Shown: one piece after another, positions 42,832 through 51,175 of the stretch
Numbering within the stretch: position 1 is the first letter of the stretch
Layout of the letters: each line of letters starts with the position of its first letter
Assembly: GCF_900115155.1 (NCBI RefSeq)
Contig: NZ_FOVM01000001.1
Span: forward strand, 310,001 to 374,000
Direction: 5' to 3'
Length of the DNA: 64,000 nucleotides
Source: Mycetocola miduiensis
GTDB lineage: Bacteria > Actinomycetota > Actinomycetes > Actinomycetales > Microbacteriaceae
Program-made: the position numbers and the translations under genes
The notes under the pieces: generated by a model
Databases searched by the model: none
The model's input: only the letters and a program-made list of their open reading frames with translations
What the model was told of the DNA's origin: nothing

Positions 42832-44510
42832 CGCTGCAGGCCGAGTGCGGTGCCGTGGCGGTAGGCGAGCGCGTCGACAGCCTCCCCTAGGCCCGGGTCC
42901 TCGCCGCGGGCGAGACCGGCATATTCGATACGGACAGTGCCATCGGCGTTGTCCGTCGCCTTGATCCAGACCCGCCGGCGCGGCACGAACAGCGACGTCA
43001 GCAGCCCACCGAGGATGAGGATCGCGAAGGTGAGCACCCAGCCCTGGGTCGGGTCCCGGTGCACATCGAACGATGCGAAGCGGGCGACTGAGCTGCTGAA
43101 GTCCGCGGTCGTGGCGTTCGCGTCTGCCGGTACCGCGGCGTCCGGATCCGCGTTCTCGAAAGTGATGGAGCCTCGGCCGCCCGGAAGCTCCTGGCTCTGC
43201 CCTGGCATGAGTTCGATCGAGTCCACACCGGTCTCTCCCCCGGTCAGCTGCGTCATGTCATCCACGTTGAGCTCGTACACCGATTTCGGCGCGCCATCGT
43301 TGATGCCGAGATCGCCCGTGTACACGTTGAGCGTAAGCACCGGGAACACGAGGTCCGGGTAGGTGGAGGTGTATGCGCCGGTCTCCAGCTCGTAAGCGGT
43401 CGGATAGAGGAACCCGATCATGCCGATCTGCTCATCGAGTCCGTCGGGGATCTTGATCACCCCGAGGGAGGTGAGGTTGCTGTCCTGCGGGAGGAACGGA
43501 ACAGAGTCGGTCCAGACGACGGTGCCGTTGGGGTCACGGACGGTGACCTTCGGCGCGTATCCGTTTCCGAGGAGGTAGACGTCGGTGCCCTCGAAACGGA
43601 GCGGGTCGTTGACCTTGATCGCCCGGTCTTCGGTGTCGCCGTTCGGCAACCGTGTGGTGACGTGGGCGGTGAAGTCGATCGGCTGGCCGTAGGCGTCGAG
43701 GTTCTTCTGTTCGTACGTCACGTCGAATTTGTCCAGCGACAGCGAGTACGGCGCGAGGTCGTCGGGGTTGTAGAACCGGCCGGGGTTGAACGAGTTGTAG
43801 TCGAGGAGTGTGTTGACGAAGGTCTGCCCCTCGACGACAACCCGCTGGCCGGCGTAACCCATCCCGCCGCCGATCGCGACGGTGAACAGCATGCCGACGA
43901 GTGCGGAGTGGAAGACGAGGTTGCCCGTCTCCCGGAGGTAACCACGCTCGGCCGAAACCGACACGTCGCCGTCCCTGCCCTGGTAGAGCTCGGTCCGGTA
44001 GCCGGACTTCTTCAGCAGCGCATGCGCCGACTCGATCGCCGTACCGGCGTTGCCACCCTCGAGGGTCACCTCGGTGTGCGCGGCCAGTCGTTGGAGCCGG
44101 GCGGGGGTGCGCGGAGGACGCGACCGCATCGCCTGGAAGTGGTGTTTGGTGCGCGGAACCACACAGCCGATCAGTGAGACGAACAGCAGCAGGTAGATGC
44201 TCGAGAACCAGACCGACCCGTACACGTCGAACATCTGGATGCTGTCGAGCACCGGCGCAAGGTCGGGGTTATCGCTGAAGTACTGGATGACGCCGTTCGG
44301 GTCCGAACTGCGCTGCGGAACGAGCGACCCAGGCACGGCGGCGATCGCGAGGAGCAGCAACAACAGCAGCGCCGTGCGCATGCTCGTCAGCTGCCGCCAG
44401 ATGAAGCGCAGCGTTCCGACGAAGCCGAGGTTCGTCTGGACGACGTCGGGGTTCGGACTGTCCTGCTGCGGGCGGGCTCCCGCATCGACATAATCAGATG
44501 GTCGTGACAT
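42828..44510 (-). CDS. resB: Cytochrome c biogenesis protein ResB
   Basis: 560 residues. Three N-terminal membrane helices (TSMRTALLLLLLLAIAAVPG; VWFSSIYLLLFVSLIGCVVP; GNLVFHSALVGMLFTVAIGG), a large extracytoplasmic domain, and a final helix (WVLTFAILILGGLLTSLFVP) before a basic cytoplasmic tail. This is the ResB (Ccs1) layout. It is the partner of CcsB in haem attachment. It overlaps the ccdA stop by 17 bases. Confidence 0.93.
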   Translation of the reverse strand: MSRPSDYVDAGARPQQDSPNPDVVQTNLGFVGTLRFIWRQLTSMRTALLLLLLLAIAAVPGSLVPQRSSDPNGVIQYFSDNPDLAPVLDSIQMFDVYGSVWFSSIYLLLFVSLIGCVVPRTKHHFQAMRSRPPRTPARLQRLAAHTEVTLEGGNAGTAIESAHALLKKSGYRTELYQGRDGDVSVSAERGYLRETGNLVFHSALVGMLFTVAIGGGMGYAGQRVVVEGQTFVNTLLDYNSFNPGRFYNPDDLAPYSLSLDKFDVTYEQKNLDAYGQPIDFTAHVTTRLPNGDTEDRAIKVNDPLRFEGTDVYLLGNGYAPKVTVRDPNGTVVWTDSVPFLPQDSNLTSLGVIKIPDGLDEQIGMIGFLYPTAYELETGAYTSTYPDLVFPVLTLNVYTGDLGINDGAPKSVYELNVDDMTQLTGGETGVDSIELMPGQSQELPGGRGSITFENADPDAAVPADANATTADFSSSVARFASFDVHRDPTQGWVLTFAILILGGLLTSLFVPRRRVWIKATDNADGTVRIEYAGLARGEDPGLGEAVDALAYRHGTALGLQR

Positions 44511-45240
44511 AACCGTCGATCAACACTCCGACTCGTGACATAAGCATTCCCCAGACACCGGACACCATCAGCACGCCAATAAAGACGAGCAGGATGCCGC
44601 CGGCAACGTTGATCGCGCGGATATGCCGTTTAAGGAATGCAACGGATCCGGTGACCCAGTTCAGGCCCGCGGCAACGAGCAGGAACGGGATGCCGAGGCC
44701 GAGGCAGTAGACGAGGCCGAGGATCGCTCCGCGTCCTGTAGAACCCGAGTTCAGGCTGAGCGCCTGGATCGCGATGAGTGTGGGGCCGAGGCATGGCGCC
44801 CAACCGATCGCGAACACGAGGCCGAGGATCGGTGCGCCGGCAAGCCCCGTCGCCGGGCGGAACGACGACTTCACGGTGCGTTGCAGGAACGAGAATTGGC
44901 CGACGAACACGAGTCCCATCACGATGACGACGACGCCGAGCACGCGGGTGATGACATCCTCCCACTGCACGACGAAGGCGCCGATGGTCCCGGCGAAGGC
45001 CCCGATCAGCACGAACACGAGGCTGAAACCGAGCACGAACAGCACCGCTCCGAGCATCACCCGGGAGCGGGCGGGGGCCTGTTTGGTGCGCGGTCCGTTC
45101 GACATGCCGCTGACGTAACCGAGGTAGCCGGGCACGAGGGGAAGCACGCATGGCGACGCGAAGGAGACCAGCCCTGCGAGCAGGGCGATGGGGATAGCCG
45201 CGAACAACTGGCCGTTGATGACGATCTCACCGGGATTCAT
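44494..45240 (-). CDS. ccdA: Cytochrome c biogenesis protein CcdA
   Basis: 248 residues with six hydrophobic helices. The redox pair is Cys in FASPCVLPLVPGYLGYVSG (helix 1) and Cys in GWAPCLGPTLIAI (helix 4). It moves reducing equivalents across the membrane to the ResA-like thioredoxin so that CXXCH motifs stay reduced. It starts nine bases after the ResA-like stop and overlaps resB. Confidence 0.93.
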   Translation of the reverse strand: MNPGEIVINGQLFAAIPIALLAGLVSFASPCVLPLVPGYLGYVSGMSNGPRTKQAPARSRVMLGAVLFVLGFSLVFVLIGAFAGTIGAFVVQWEDVITRVLGVVVIVMGLVFVGQFSFLQRTVKSSFRPATGLAGAPILGLVFAIGWAPCLGPTLIAIQALSLNSGSTGRGAILGLVYCLGLGIPFLLVAAGLNWVTGSVAFLKRHIRAINVAGGILLVFIGVLMVSGVWGMLMSRVGVLIDGYVTTI

Positions 45241-45249
45241 GACGGCGCT

Positions 45250-45837
45250 CTACTCTTCGATCGCGTCGCTGATGAGCGTGCCCAGGATGGATGCTTCTTT
45301 CAGCTGCCCGAGGATGCGGGCAGAAACCCGGCCCTCCTTGTCGAGGATGATCGTCGTCGGCACTGCCTTCGGCGGAACTGTCCCGGTGAAGGCGAGCTTC
45401 ACGGCGCCGTCCTGCACGTCCATGATCGACGGGTAGGTGATGCCGTAGCTCTCGTTGAACGAGAGAGCGGTGTCGGGCTGGTCGTAGACGTTGACGCCGA
45501 TGAACTGCGCTCCCTTGCCGTCGTACTCGGCGCTGAGTTCCTGGAGGTCTGGCGCTTCAGCGCGGCAGGGGGCGCACGCGGCGTACCAAAAGTTCACGAC
45601 GAGGACGTCGCCGGCGAAGTCCTCGGAGGAGAGCGCTTCGCCGTATTCGGTCGTTCCAGCGAAGCTGATTGCCTCGCCGCGCTCGCCCTCCGGGATCTCG
45701 GTGACGGATCCGTCACCGGCGATGTATCCCTTATTGCTGCCCTCTTTGTACTGTTCAGCGAGCGGATCGCTGGCGCAGCCCGTGAGAAGAAGCGCGGCGG
45801 CGATGGTGATCGCGGCCACGCGCATCCGTCGGCTCAT
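45250..45837 (-). CDS. ResA/TlpA-like thioredoxin lipoprotein
   Basis: 195 residues. Signal sequence with lipobox LLLTGCAS (lipid on Cys21), so it is anchored outside the membrane. Thioredoxin fold with active site FWYAACAPCRAEAPDL and the cis-proline loop PPKAVPTTIILDKEGR. It should reduce apocytochrome c cysteines with electrons from CcdA. Its ATG overlaps the phosphatase stop by four bases. Confidence 0.92.
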   Translation of the reverse strand: MSRRMRVAAITIAAALLLTGCASDPLAEQYKEGSNKGYIAGDGSVTEIPEGERGEAISFAGTTEYGEALSSEDFAGDVLVVNFWYAACAPCRAEAPDLQELSAEYDGKGAQFIGVNVYDQPDTALSFNESYGITYPSIMDVQDGAVKLAFTGTVPPKAVPTTIILDKEGRVSARILGQLKEASILGTLISDAIEE

Positions 45838-46469
45838 ACTGCCCCCACGTCCGTGGCGCCTACGGCAAGAGCGCCGGCAGGGTCGGTGTACCCAACCTCG
45901 ACGAAGACACCGTCGCGGTGTTCGAACGTCGTGATGCTCGACAGGGCGCAGCGCCGATCGCGGGGGTCATGCGGCAAACGGCCGTGGCCGAGCGCTGAGT
46001 GCACCATCCAGATCGGCAGCTGGTGGCTGACGAGGACGACGTCTCCGGACGGCGTTGTCTCCCAGGCGTCACGGACCGCGTCGAGCATGCGAGCCACGAT
46101 CGACACGTACGGCTCGCCCCAGCTGGGCTTGCGCGGGTTGCGCAGCGCGACCCAGTTGGCGGGGTTCCGCAGCGCCAGGCGCATGACGGTGCCCTCGAAG
46201 TGGTTGGTGGGTTCGATGATCCGCTCGTCGGTTTCGATCTCCACGCCGAAGCGTTCGGAGATCGACACAGCGGACTCCTGCGCACGCTGCAGCGGGGATG
46301 CCACGAGGCGGGTGATCTCACGGCCCCGGTCGGCGAGGTCGTCGGCTGCTGCGGCCGCCATCTTCTCGCCCAGTTCGGAGAGCCGGTAACCCGGGAGGCG
46401 TCCATAGAGGACGCGCAAGGGGTTATGCACCTCGCCGTGTCGGACGAGATGGATCTGACTGGCTACCAC
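45834..46469 (-). CDS. Histidine phosphatase family protein
   Basis: 211 residues. Catalytic RHG motif in IHLVRHGEVHNP near the N-terminus, GRLPGYRLSELGEKMA, ASPLQRAQESA and the second histidine in VVLVSHQLPIWMVHSAL. Cytosolic phosphoglycerate-mutase-like phosphatase of unknown substrate. The GTG at 46469 has TAGACT seven bases upstream, so the message is leaderless; a long open frame further upstream is antisense to aspS. It is the first gene of the cytochrome c maturation operon, coupled to the ResA-like gene by a four-base overlap. Confidence 0.87.
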   Translation of the reverse strand: MVASQIHLVRHGEVHNPLRVLYGRLPGYRLSELGEKMAAAAADDLADRGREITRLVASPLQRAQESAVSISERFGVEIETDERIIEPTNHFEGTVMRLALRNPANWVALRNPRKPSWGEPYVSIVARMLDAVRDAWETTPSGDVVLVSHQLPIWMVHSALGHGRLPHDPRDRRCALSSITTFEHRDGVFVEVGYTDPAGALAVGATDVGAV

Positions 46470-46476
46470 ACGCCCC

Positions 46477-46482
46477 AGTCTA
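46477..46482 (-). promoter_or_regulatory. -10 element of the cytochrome c maturation operon, leaderless
   Basis: TAGACT on the minus strand, 7-nt gap to the GTG at 46469. Confidence 0.6.
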
Positions 46483-46575
46483 CGTACCGTAGAACTCGGA
46501 AAGTACCGAGAGCCCGCGCCCAGCAGATCTCGCAGGAATCCGTCAGATAAGAACGCTCGCGTAAGCTTGACCCTC

Positions 46576-47916
46576 GTGACCACACGCGTATTGATCAAGA
46601 ACCTCGCCGACCTCCCCGAGGGTCCCGTCTCCGTCTCCGGATGGGTCGAGACCGTCCGCGACCAGAAGAAGGTGCAGTTCATCGTGCTTCGCGATGAGTC
46701 CGGGGCGGCGCAGCTGGTCAATCCGGCCGTTCGCGAACTGAACGACGAGGACGAAGCATCCGCGTCGAAGCTCGCCACCACCGAGGCGATCTCGGCTCTC
46801 GCCCACGGTTCGTTCATCACCGTGACCGGCACGCTGAAGCACGACGAGCGCGTCAAGCTCGGTGGGCTCGAGATCAAACTCGACTCGCTCACCATCGCAG
46901 GAGAGGCGCTCCCCGAGACGCCGATCGCGGCGGACTCCAGCCTCGACAAGCGCATGGACTGGCGCTTCCTCGACCTGCGCAACCCGAAGCAGAACCTCAT
47001 CTTCCGCATCCAGACCACGTTCGAGCACGCGCTCCGCACCTACTGGATCGACAACGACTTCATCGAACTGCACACGCCGAAGCTCATGGCCTCGGCCAGC
47101 GAGTCACGCGCCGAGCTGTTCGAGATCGAATACTTCGACACCAAGGCATACCTCGCGCAGAGCCCGCAGTTCTTCAAACAGATGGCGCAGCCGGCCGGCT
47201 TCGGCAAGGTCTTCGAGGTCGGACCGGCGTTCCGCGCGGACCCGTCGTTCACCTCGCGTCACGCCACCGAGTTCACTTCCATCGACTCAGAGGTGAGCTG
47301 GATCGACTCGCACGAAGACGTCATGCAGCTGCATGAGGACCTCATCGTCGCCGGGTTCAGCGCCGTCAAGGAGAAGCACGGCGACGAGATCAAGGCGCTG
47401 TTCGACGTCGAGGTGACTGTTCCGTCCACCCCGTTCCCCCGCATCCCGTTGGCGGAAGCCAAGCGCATCGTCGCTGAGCGCGGCTATGAGGTTCCCCGCG
47501 CGGATGACGACATGGACCCGGAGGGCGAGCGCCAGATCTCCGCATATGTCGCCGAGACGTTCGGCCACGAGTTCGTCTTCCTGACCGACTACGCGTCGAG
47601 CATCCGGCCGTTCTACCACATGCGCCACGACGACGACGCGTCGGTCACCAGGAGCTACGACCTCATCTTCAATGGCGTCGAGATCTCCACCGGTGCCCAG
47701 CGTGAACACCGCGTCGACGTGCTCATCGAACAGGCGAAGGAGAAGGGCCTCGACCCCGAGGAACTCGACTTCTACCTCGACTTCTTCCGCTACGGCGTAC
47801 CGCCGCACGGCGGCTTCGGCATGGGCCTGGCCCGGGTGCTGATGCTCATGCTGCACGAGACGTCGATCCGCGAGGTCACCTACCTCTTCCGCGGCCCGAC
47901 TCGCCTACTGCCGTAG
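46576..47916 (+). CDS. aspS: Aspartyl-tRNA synthetase, archaeal/eukaryotic type
   Basis: 446 residues, far shorter than the usual bacterial AspRS of about 590, with no GAD insertion. OB-fold anticodon domain at the N-terminus (VSVSGWVETVRDQKKVQFIV), motif 2 in FEVGPAFRADPSFTSRHATE, and motif 3 in GGFGMGLARVLMLML. This is the archaeal-type class IIb enzyme, often non-discriminating (Asp-tRNA-Asn for GatCAB); discrimination cannot be judged here. The GTG at 46576 has TAAGCT eight bases upstream. It is followed by a palindromic element and a strong terminator. Confidence 0.92.
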   Translation: MTTRVLIKNLADLPEGPVSVSGWVETVRDQKKVQFIVLRDESGAAQLVNPAVRELNDEDEASASKLATTEAISALAHGSFITVTGTLKHDERVKLGGLEIKLDSLTIAGEALPETPIAADSSLDKRMDWRFLDLRNPKQNLIFRIQTTFEHALRTYWIDNDFIELHTPKLMASASESRAELFEIEYFDTKAYLAQSPQFFKQMAQPAGFGKVFEVGPAFRADPSFTSRHATEFTSIDSEVSWIDSHEDVMQLHEDLIVAGFSAVKEKHGDEIKALFDVEVTVPSTPFPRIPLAEAKRIVAERGYEVPRADDDMDPEGERQISAYVAETFGHEFVFLTDYASSIRPFYHMRHDDDASVTRSYDLIFNGVEISTGAQREHRVDVLIEQAKEKGLDPEELDFYLDFFRYGVPPHGGFGMGLARVLMLMLHETSIREVTYLFRGPTRLLP

Positions 47917-47932
47917 AGCGCCCAGCCTCGGT

Positions 47933-47966
47933 GATCGAGTAGGCCGCTCGCGGCCGTATCGAGATC
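47933..47966. repeat. Near-palindromic GATCGAGTA element, family R4
   Basis: Begins GATCGAGTAGGCCG and ends CGGCCGTATCGAGATC. It sits 16 bp after the aspS stop, before the terminator. Part of the motif (GATCGAGTAG) recurs after menF at 32788. Confidence 0.5.
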
Positions 47967-47976
47967 CGCCTCGCAA

Positions 47977-48040
47977 AAAACACCCGCTCCGGTCCGATTC
48001 ACCCGTCATAACGGATGGTTCGGACCGGAGCGGGTGTTTT
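47977..48040. terminator. Bidirectional terminator between aspS and Dabb gene
   Basis: Perfect 21-bp stem, 47977-47997 with 48020-48040, loop of 22 nt, with A-tract and T-tract flanks on the two sides. Confidence 0.9.
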
Positions 48041-48057
48041 CGTTGGCCGGAACCCGG

Positions 48058-48357
48058 TTAGAGTTCGATGTCGACGGCGACGCGGTCCTCGCGCACCTCG
48101 CCGATGTACTTGCCGACCCGCTGGTGTTCGGGGTGCACCGAGTAGCGCTCGAGCGCCTCGGCGTCGTCGAAGTCGGCGATGAGCACGACATCCCAGTTGA
48201 CTTCGGGGAACAACACGTTCTCGCCGACCTGGAGCGACAGGATCTCGGGGATCAGCGCGGGCAGTTCGTTCATCTGCCGGGCGATCTCGGCCGCGTGTTC
48301 GGATTTTGTGACGGCATCCGTCGCAGCGAGTTTCCAGCAGACGATGTGGCGGATCAT
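48058..48357 (-). CDS. Dabb (stress-responsive alpha/beta barrel) family protein
   Basis: 99 residues. IRHIVCWKL at the N-terminus with the conserved His, mid-protein VNWDVVLIADFDDAEALERY and HPEHQRVGKYI match the dimeric ferredoxin-like Dabb family. Its function is not established; related proteins act as small cyclases or are stress-induced. The ATG overlaps the glutaredoxin-like gene's stop by four bases. It is followed by the shared strong terminator. Confidence 0.83.
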   Translation of the reverse strand: MIRHIVCWKLAATDAVTKSEHAAEIARQMNELPALIPEILSLQVGENVLFPEVNWDVVLIADFDDAEALERYSVHPEHQRVGKYIGEVREDRVAVDIEL

Positions 48358-48623
48358 GTGAGCTCCAGGAGTGCGGTGGCCAGGCGGACCGGGTCGATCC
48401 GCCAGTAGTTGTGGACCCGTCCATTGATCAGCAGGACGGGGATCTCTTCGGCGTACTTCGCGTTCAGCGCCGCGTCGTCGAGGATCGAGACCTCGTCGAG
48501 GGTGAGGGCTGGGGCATCCGGTCGCGACTGAAGCTCATCCATCACCCGGGTGACGACAGCGCGCGCGTCATCGCAGAGATGACAGCCCGGTTTGCCGATG
48601 AGGGTGAGGGATGCCGTTTCCAC
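48354..48623 (-). CDS. Glutaredoxin-like thiol protein
   Basis: 89 residues. Redox site KPGCHLCDDARAVV near residue 14 and the cis-proline segment EIPVLLINGRVHNYWRID. This is the short glutaredoxin-like (DUF836-type) family. A cytosolic dithiol carrier is likely. It is coupled to the Dabb gene by a four-base overlap. Confidence 0.85.
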   Translation of the reverse strand: METASLTLIGKPGCHLCDDARAVVTRVMDELQSRPDAPALTLDEVSILDDAALNAKYAEEIPVLLINGRVHNYWRIDPVRLATALLELT

Positions 48624-48636
48624 CGTCCCAGCCTAA

Positions 48637-49050
48637 CTACTCGAAGTGGGCGACGATCGCGTCGAGCACACGGTGCCAGTGCCCGACCATCATGTGGCGC
48701 TCCTCGCGGTCGGCGAGCTCTTCGTGGTGGATGCCGACGGTCGTTCCCTCTCCCGCTTTCGTCAGGGTGAGTTCCAGGGTGGTGTCATGCGGCCAGTCCT
48801 CGGGCTGCCAGGTCAGGCGAACCTGCTTTTTCTCGGTGTACCCACGGATCGTTCCCCGCACGCCGTCCTCAGTACGGTAGCGGACGCCCTTCTTCGATGG
48901 CAGCTCGGTGATCTCGCCGAGCCACAGGGGCAGGCCCGCGCCGAGAAGGTAGGTCCAGACATCCGTGACGGGCGCTGTGACGGTCTTGCGAACTCCGACG
49001 TCCCAGCCCGCATCCGTTTTCGGATCGGTGGTCTTCTTCGATTCGCTCAT
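48637..49050 (-). CDS. SRPBCC / AHSA1-like domain protein
   Basis: 137 residues. VRKTVTAPVTDVWTYLLGAGLPLWLGEI, then RYRTEDGVRGTIRGYTEKKQVRLTWQPED, and the C-terminal helix HWHRVLDAIVAHF follow the activator-of-Hsp90-like START fold. Such proteins bind hydrophobic ligands; no specific role can be given. The ATG at 49050 has TAAGCT seven bases upstream and no ribosome site. Confidence 0.82.
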   Translation of the reverse strand: MSESKKTTDPKTDAGWDVGVRKTVTAPVTDVWTYLLGAGLPLWLGEITELPSKKGVRYRTEDGVRGTIRGYTEKKQVRLTWQPEDWPHDTTLELTLTKAGEGTTVGIHHEELADREERHMMVGHWHRVLDAIVAHFE

Positions 49051-49057
49051 ATACCCG

Positions 49058-49063
49058 AGCTTA
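49058..49063 (-). promoter_or_regulatory. -10 element of SRPBCC gene, leaderless
   Basis: TAAGCT on the minus strand, 7-nt gap to the ATG at 49050. Confidence 0.55.
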
Positions 49064-49106
49064 ATGCTTACAATTCTCGAACGAGACCGATGGCGCTGGA
49101 GGCACA

Positions 49107-49541
49107 ATGACCCTGTCGCACGTGAATCCGTCGACCATGCATCAGAACCCCTACTTCTCACAGGCGACCCTCGTCGACGGCGGCCGGCTCCTGTTCATCG
49201 GGGAGCAGAACGGGGTGGATGCCTCGGGCGAGATCGTCGCGGGAGGGGCGGTCGCGCAGGCGGTCCAGGCCGTCGAGCAGGTGAAAGCGATCCTGGCGGA
49301 GGTCGGCGCTGACACGTCGGCGGTCGCCAAGCTGACCGTCTACTTCTCCAGGGACGTGGAGGTGAACGACATCATCGGGCCCGCGATGCAGAGCTGGGGA
49401 GCGAACCCCACCGCGATCACCGTGCTGCAGATCCATGCGCTCGGCCGCGCCGGTGCTCTTGTGGGCATCGAGGCCGTGGTCAGCCTCCCGCCGCTCGATG
49501 TCGCCGCTGACCACACCCTGCCGAGCTCGGTGGTCGGATAG
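49107..49541 (+). CDS. RidA family protein
   Basis: 144 residues. NPYFSQATLVDGGRLLFIGEQNGVD, VEQVKAILAEVGADTSAVAKLTVYF and a C-terminal IEAVVSL follow the YjgF/YER057c/RidA fold. The arginine that marks true imine deaminases normally sits in a segment like VxxxRVFL; here the region is less clear, so deaminase activity is uncertain. GGAGG is four bases before the ATG. It is divergent from the SRPBCC gene. Confidence 0.83.
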   Translation: MTLSHVNPSTMHQNPYFSQATLVDGGRLLFIGEQNGVDASGEIVAGGAVAQAVQAVEQVKAILAEVGADTSAVAKLTVYFSRDVEVNDIIGPAMQSWGANPTAITVLQIHALGRAGALVGIEAVVSLPPLDVAADHTLPSSVVG

Positions 49542-49669
49542 CGCGTCACCAGCGGTAGAACGTCACGGCGCCCCACTCGTCGACACCTGTGCATCCCCAA
49601 AAACCACCCCGTCGGTGCCCTCGCGCACCAGCCCGGCAATTGCGATGGCCGTGTCGCGTGTCCACACGC

Positions 49670-50719
49670 TTACGCGGGCAGGTCCTTCACGCTCGAAGGG
49701 GCCAGGCCGTGGTTGAGAAGGTCGGTATAGAGACGGAGGTGGTCTTCGACCATCCGCTTCGCGCTGAACCGCGCCTCGACGTCTGCCCGGCAGGCCGCGC
49801 GGTCGATCCGGTCCGCCTCCGGAAGCAGCCCCGGGAGTTCGTCGGCCAAGCCGAGGTAGCCGTTGAGGTTTGGCCGCACGATCTCGGGCACCGAGCCTAG
49901 AGGCGTTGCGACGACCGGCGTTCCCGCGGCAAGGGACTCGACCATGGCGAGCCCGAAGGGCTCCGACCACTCAATGGGATTCAGAAGCGCGAACGCGTCT
50001 CCCAGGAACTCATATTTCTCGGCGTCTGACACCTCCCCGATATAAACGTGCTCGCGCGTCAACAGGGGTCGAACCTCGGCGTCGAAATAGGCGCGTTCCG
50101 CCGGTTCGCGCATCTTGGCCGCGATCTGCAGAGGAACACCGGCCTCGCGGGCGATCCGGAGTGCCTGCGCTACGCCTTTCTCGGGGGTCATGCGGCCAAG
50201 AAAGGCCGCGAACCCGCCGGTGCCGGCCCCGACCGGGATGCGTTCGAGGTCTATTCCGTGGTGGATCACGCGGGCGATCGAACAGCCGAAAGCGTAACTC
50301 GCCTGATTGCGTGAGACGGCCACAAGTGACGCGTCAGCGGCCATGGCCCTGAAGATCGGCAACGTGTCCCTAATGAAGGGTCCGTGATTGGTTACCACGA
50401 CGGGCACGGCTTCCGGGCGGCCGAGATAGAGCGGCCCCGCCAGCGTGTGATCGTGAATGACGTCGACGTCATGCAAGGCTTCGTAGGCTGTCACCGCGTG
50501 GGTGAGCGCCGAGATCATCTCGTTCAGTGAGCCATAGTCGGAGACCCTCATGCCCGGCGCGTGCGGCACAGGACATGTGCTGTCAGACGCTGCCGCCAGC
50601 AGCACGTCGTGCCCCGCGTCTTGCAGACCCCGCGCGAGCAGGTCGACCACCATCTCCGTCCCGCCATACGCGGGCGGCGGAACCGGTATCCACGGCGGAG
50701 CGATGAGCCCTACGTACAT
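49670..50719 (-). CDS. Family 4 glycosyltransferase
   Basis: 349 residues, GT-B fold. N-terminal glycine loop VPPPAYGGTEMVVDLLARGL, DVIHDHTLAGPLYL, and the nucleotide-sugar site in the second half: FLGRMTPEKGVAQAL and WSEPFGLAMVESLAAGTPVVA, which contains the EX7E pair. Retaining glycosyl transfer in the cytosol; acceptor unknown. The ATG at 50719 has GGGG six bases upstream. It stands alone. A 34-codon coding-like frame (49563-49667) follows on the same strand. Confidence 0.87.
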   Translation of the reverse strand: MYVGLIAPPWIPVPPPAYGGTEMVVDLLARGLQDAGHDVLLAAASDSTCPVPHAPGMRVSDYGSLNEMISALTHAVTAYEALHDVDVIHDHTLAGPLYLGRPEAVPVVVTNHGPFIRDTLPIFRAMAADASLVAVSRNQASYAFGCSIARVIHHGIDLERIPVGAGTGGFAAFLGRMTPEKGVAQALRIAREAGVPLQIAAKMREPAERAYFDAEVRPLLTREHVYIGEVSDAEKYEFLGDAFALLNPIEWSEPFGLAMVESLAAGTPVVATPLGSVPEIVRPNLNGYLGLADELPGLLPEADRIDRAACRADVEARFSAKRMVEDHLRLYTDLLNHGLAPSSVKDLPA

Positions 50720-50920
50720 CACGTACCCCTTCCTCGCGACGAGCGCACAGCCTTCCGACTGTGTCCTTCGCTGGGGTCTCTCGGTCCTGCCTGACGCTCC
50801 TGCTGCTAGTCAATCCTGTCGATCGGATCGGTGTTCAGGGGCTAGGCAAGTCCGTAGCATCGAGTGTAACCTCCGTGAGTTACCGGCGCCAGAGGGCTGC
50901 CGTTCGATCCCGGGAACGCC

Positions 50921-50950
50921 AAAAAGCGCCAGTCCACAAGGCCTGACGCT
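50921..50950 (-). terminator. Rho-independent terminator of bS22 gene
   Basis: Stem 50925-50932 with 50943-50950 (one G-U pair), then five T on the minus strand. Confidence 0.75.
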
Positions 50951-50968
50951 TAACTGGTGCGTTGCGAC

Positions 50969-51067
50969 TTACTTCTTGTTGCGACGCTGGTGACGAGTCT
51001 TACGAAGCAACTTGCGGTGCTTCTTCTTCGCCATACGCTTGCGGCGCTTCTTGATTACAGAACCCAC
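50969..51067 (-). CDS. Small ribosomal protein bS22
   Basis: 32 residues, extremely basic: it starts MGSVIKKRRKRMAKKKHRK and ends RHQRRNKK. This matches the actinobacterial 30S protein bS22 (AURKAIP1/COX24-like), seen in mycobacterial ribosome structures near the decoding site. The start is a GTG at 51067 with GAGG six bases upstream; the stop is TAA. Terminator follows at once. An HTH gene lies just upstream on the same strand, the pairing known from mycobacteria (Rv0500A-Rv0500B). Confidence 0.92.
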   Translation of the reverse strand: MGSVIKKRRKRMAKKKHRKLLRKTRHQRRNKK

Positions 51068-51175
51068 TAATTACCTCACAAAGGTTGGCCGTGGCCGCGG
51101 ATGCCACGGCCGGCAGAAAAAAATGCCTCGGAACAGTCTAGCTGATCCCCAGCGACGCAAGCTCCCACGCCGTTC

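Noticed and set aside
44623-46389. 588-codon open frame on the plus strand
   Set aside because: Antisense to ccdA, the ResA-like gene and the phosphatase, which all have clear motifs; sequence is low-complexity and charged.
46470-47039. N-terminal extension of the phosphatase frame
   Set aside because: Antisense to aspS; the GTG at 46469 with its -10 and the RHG motif position set the real start.
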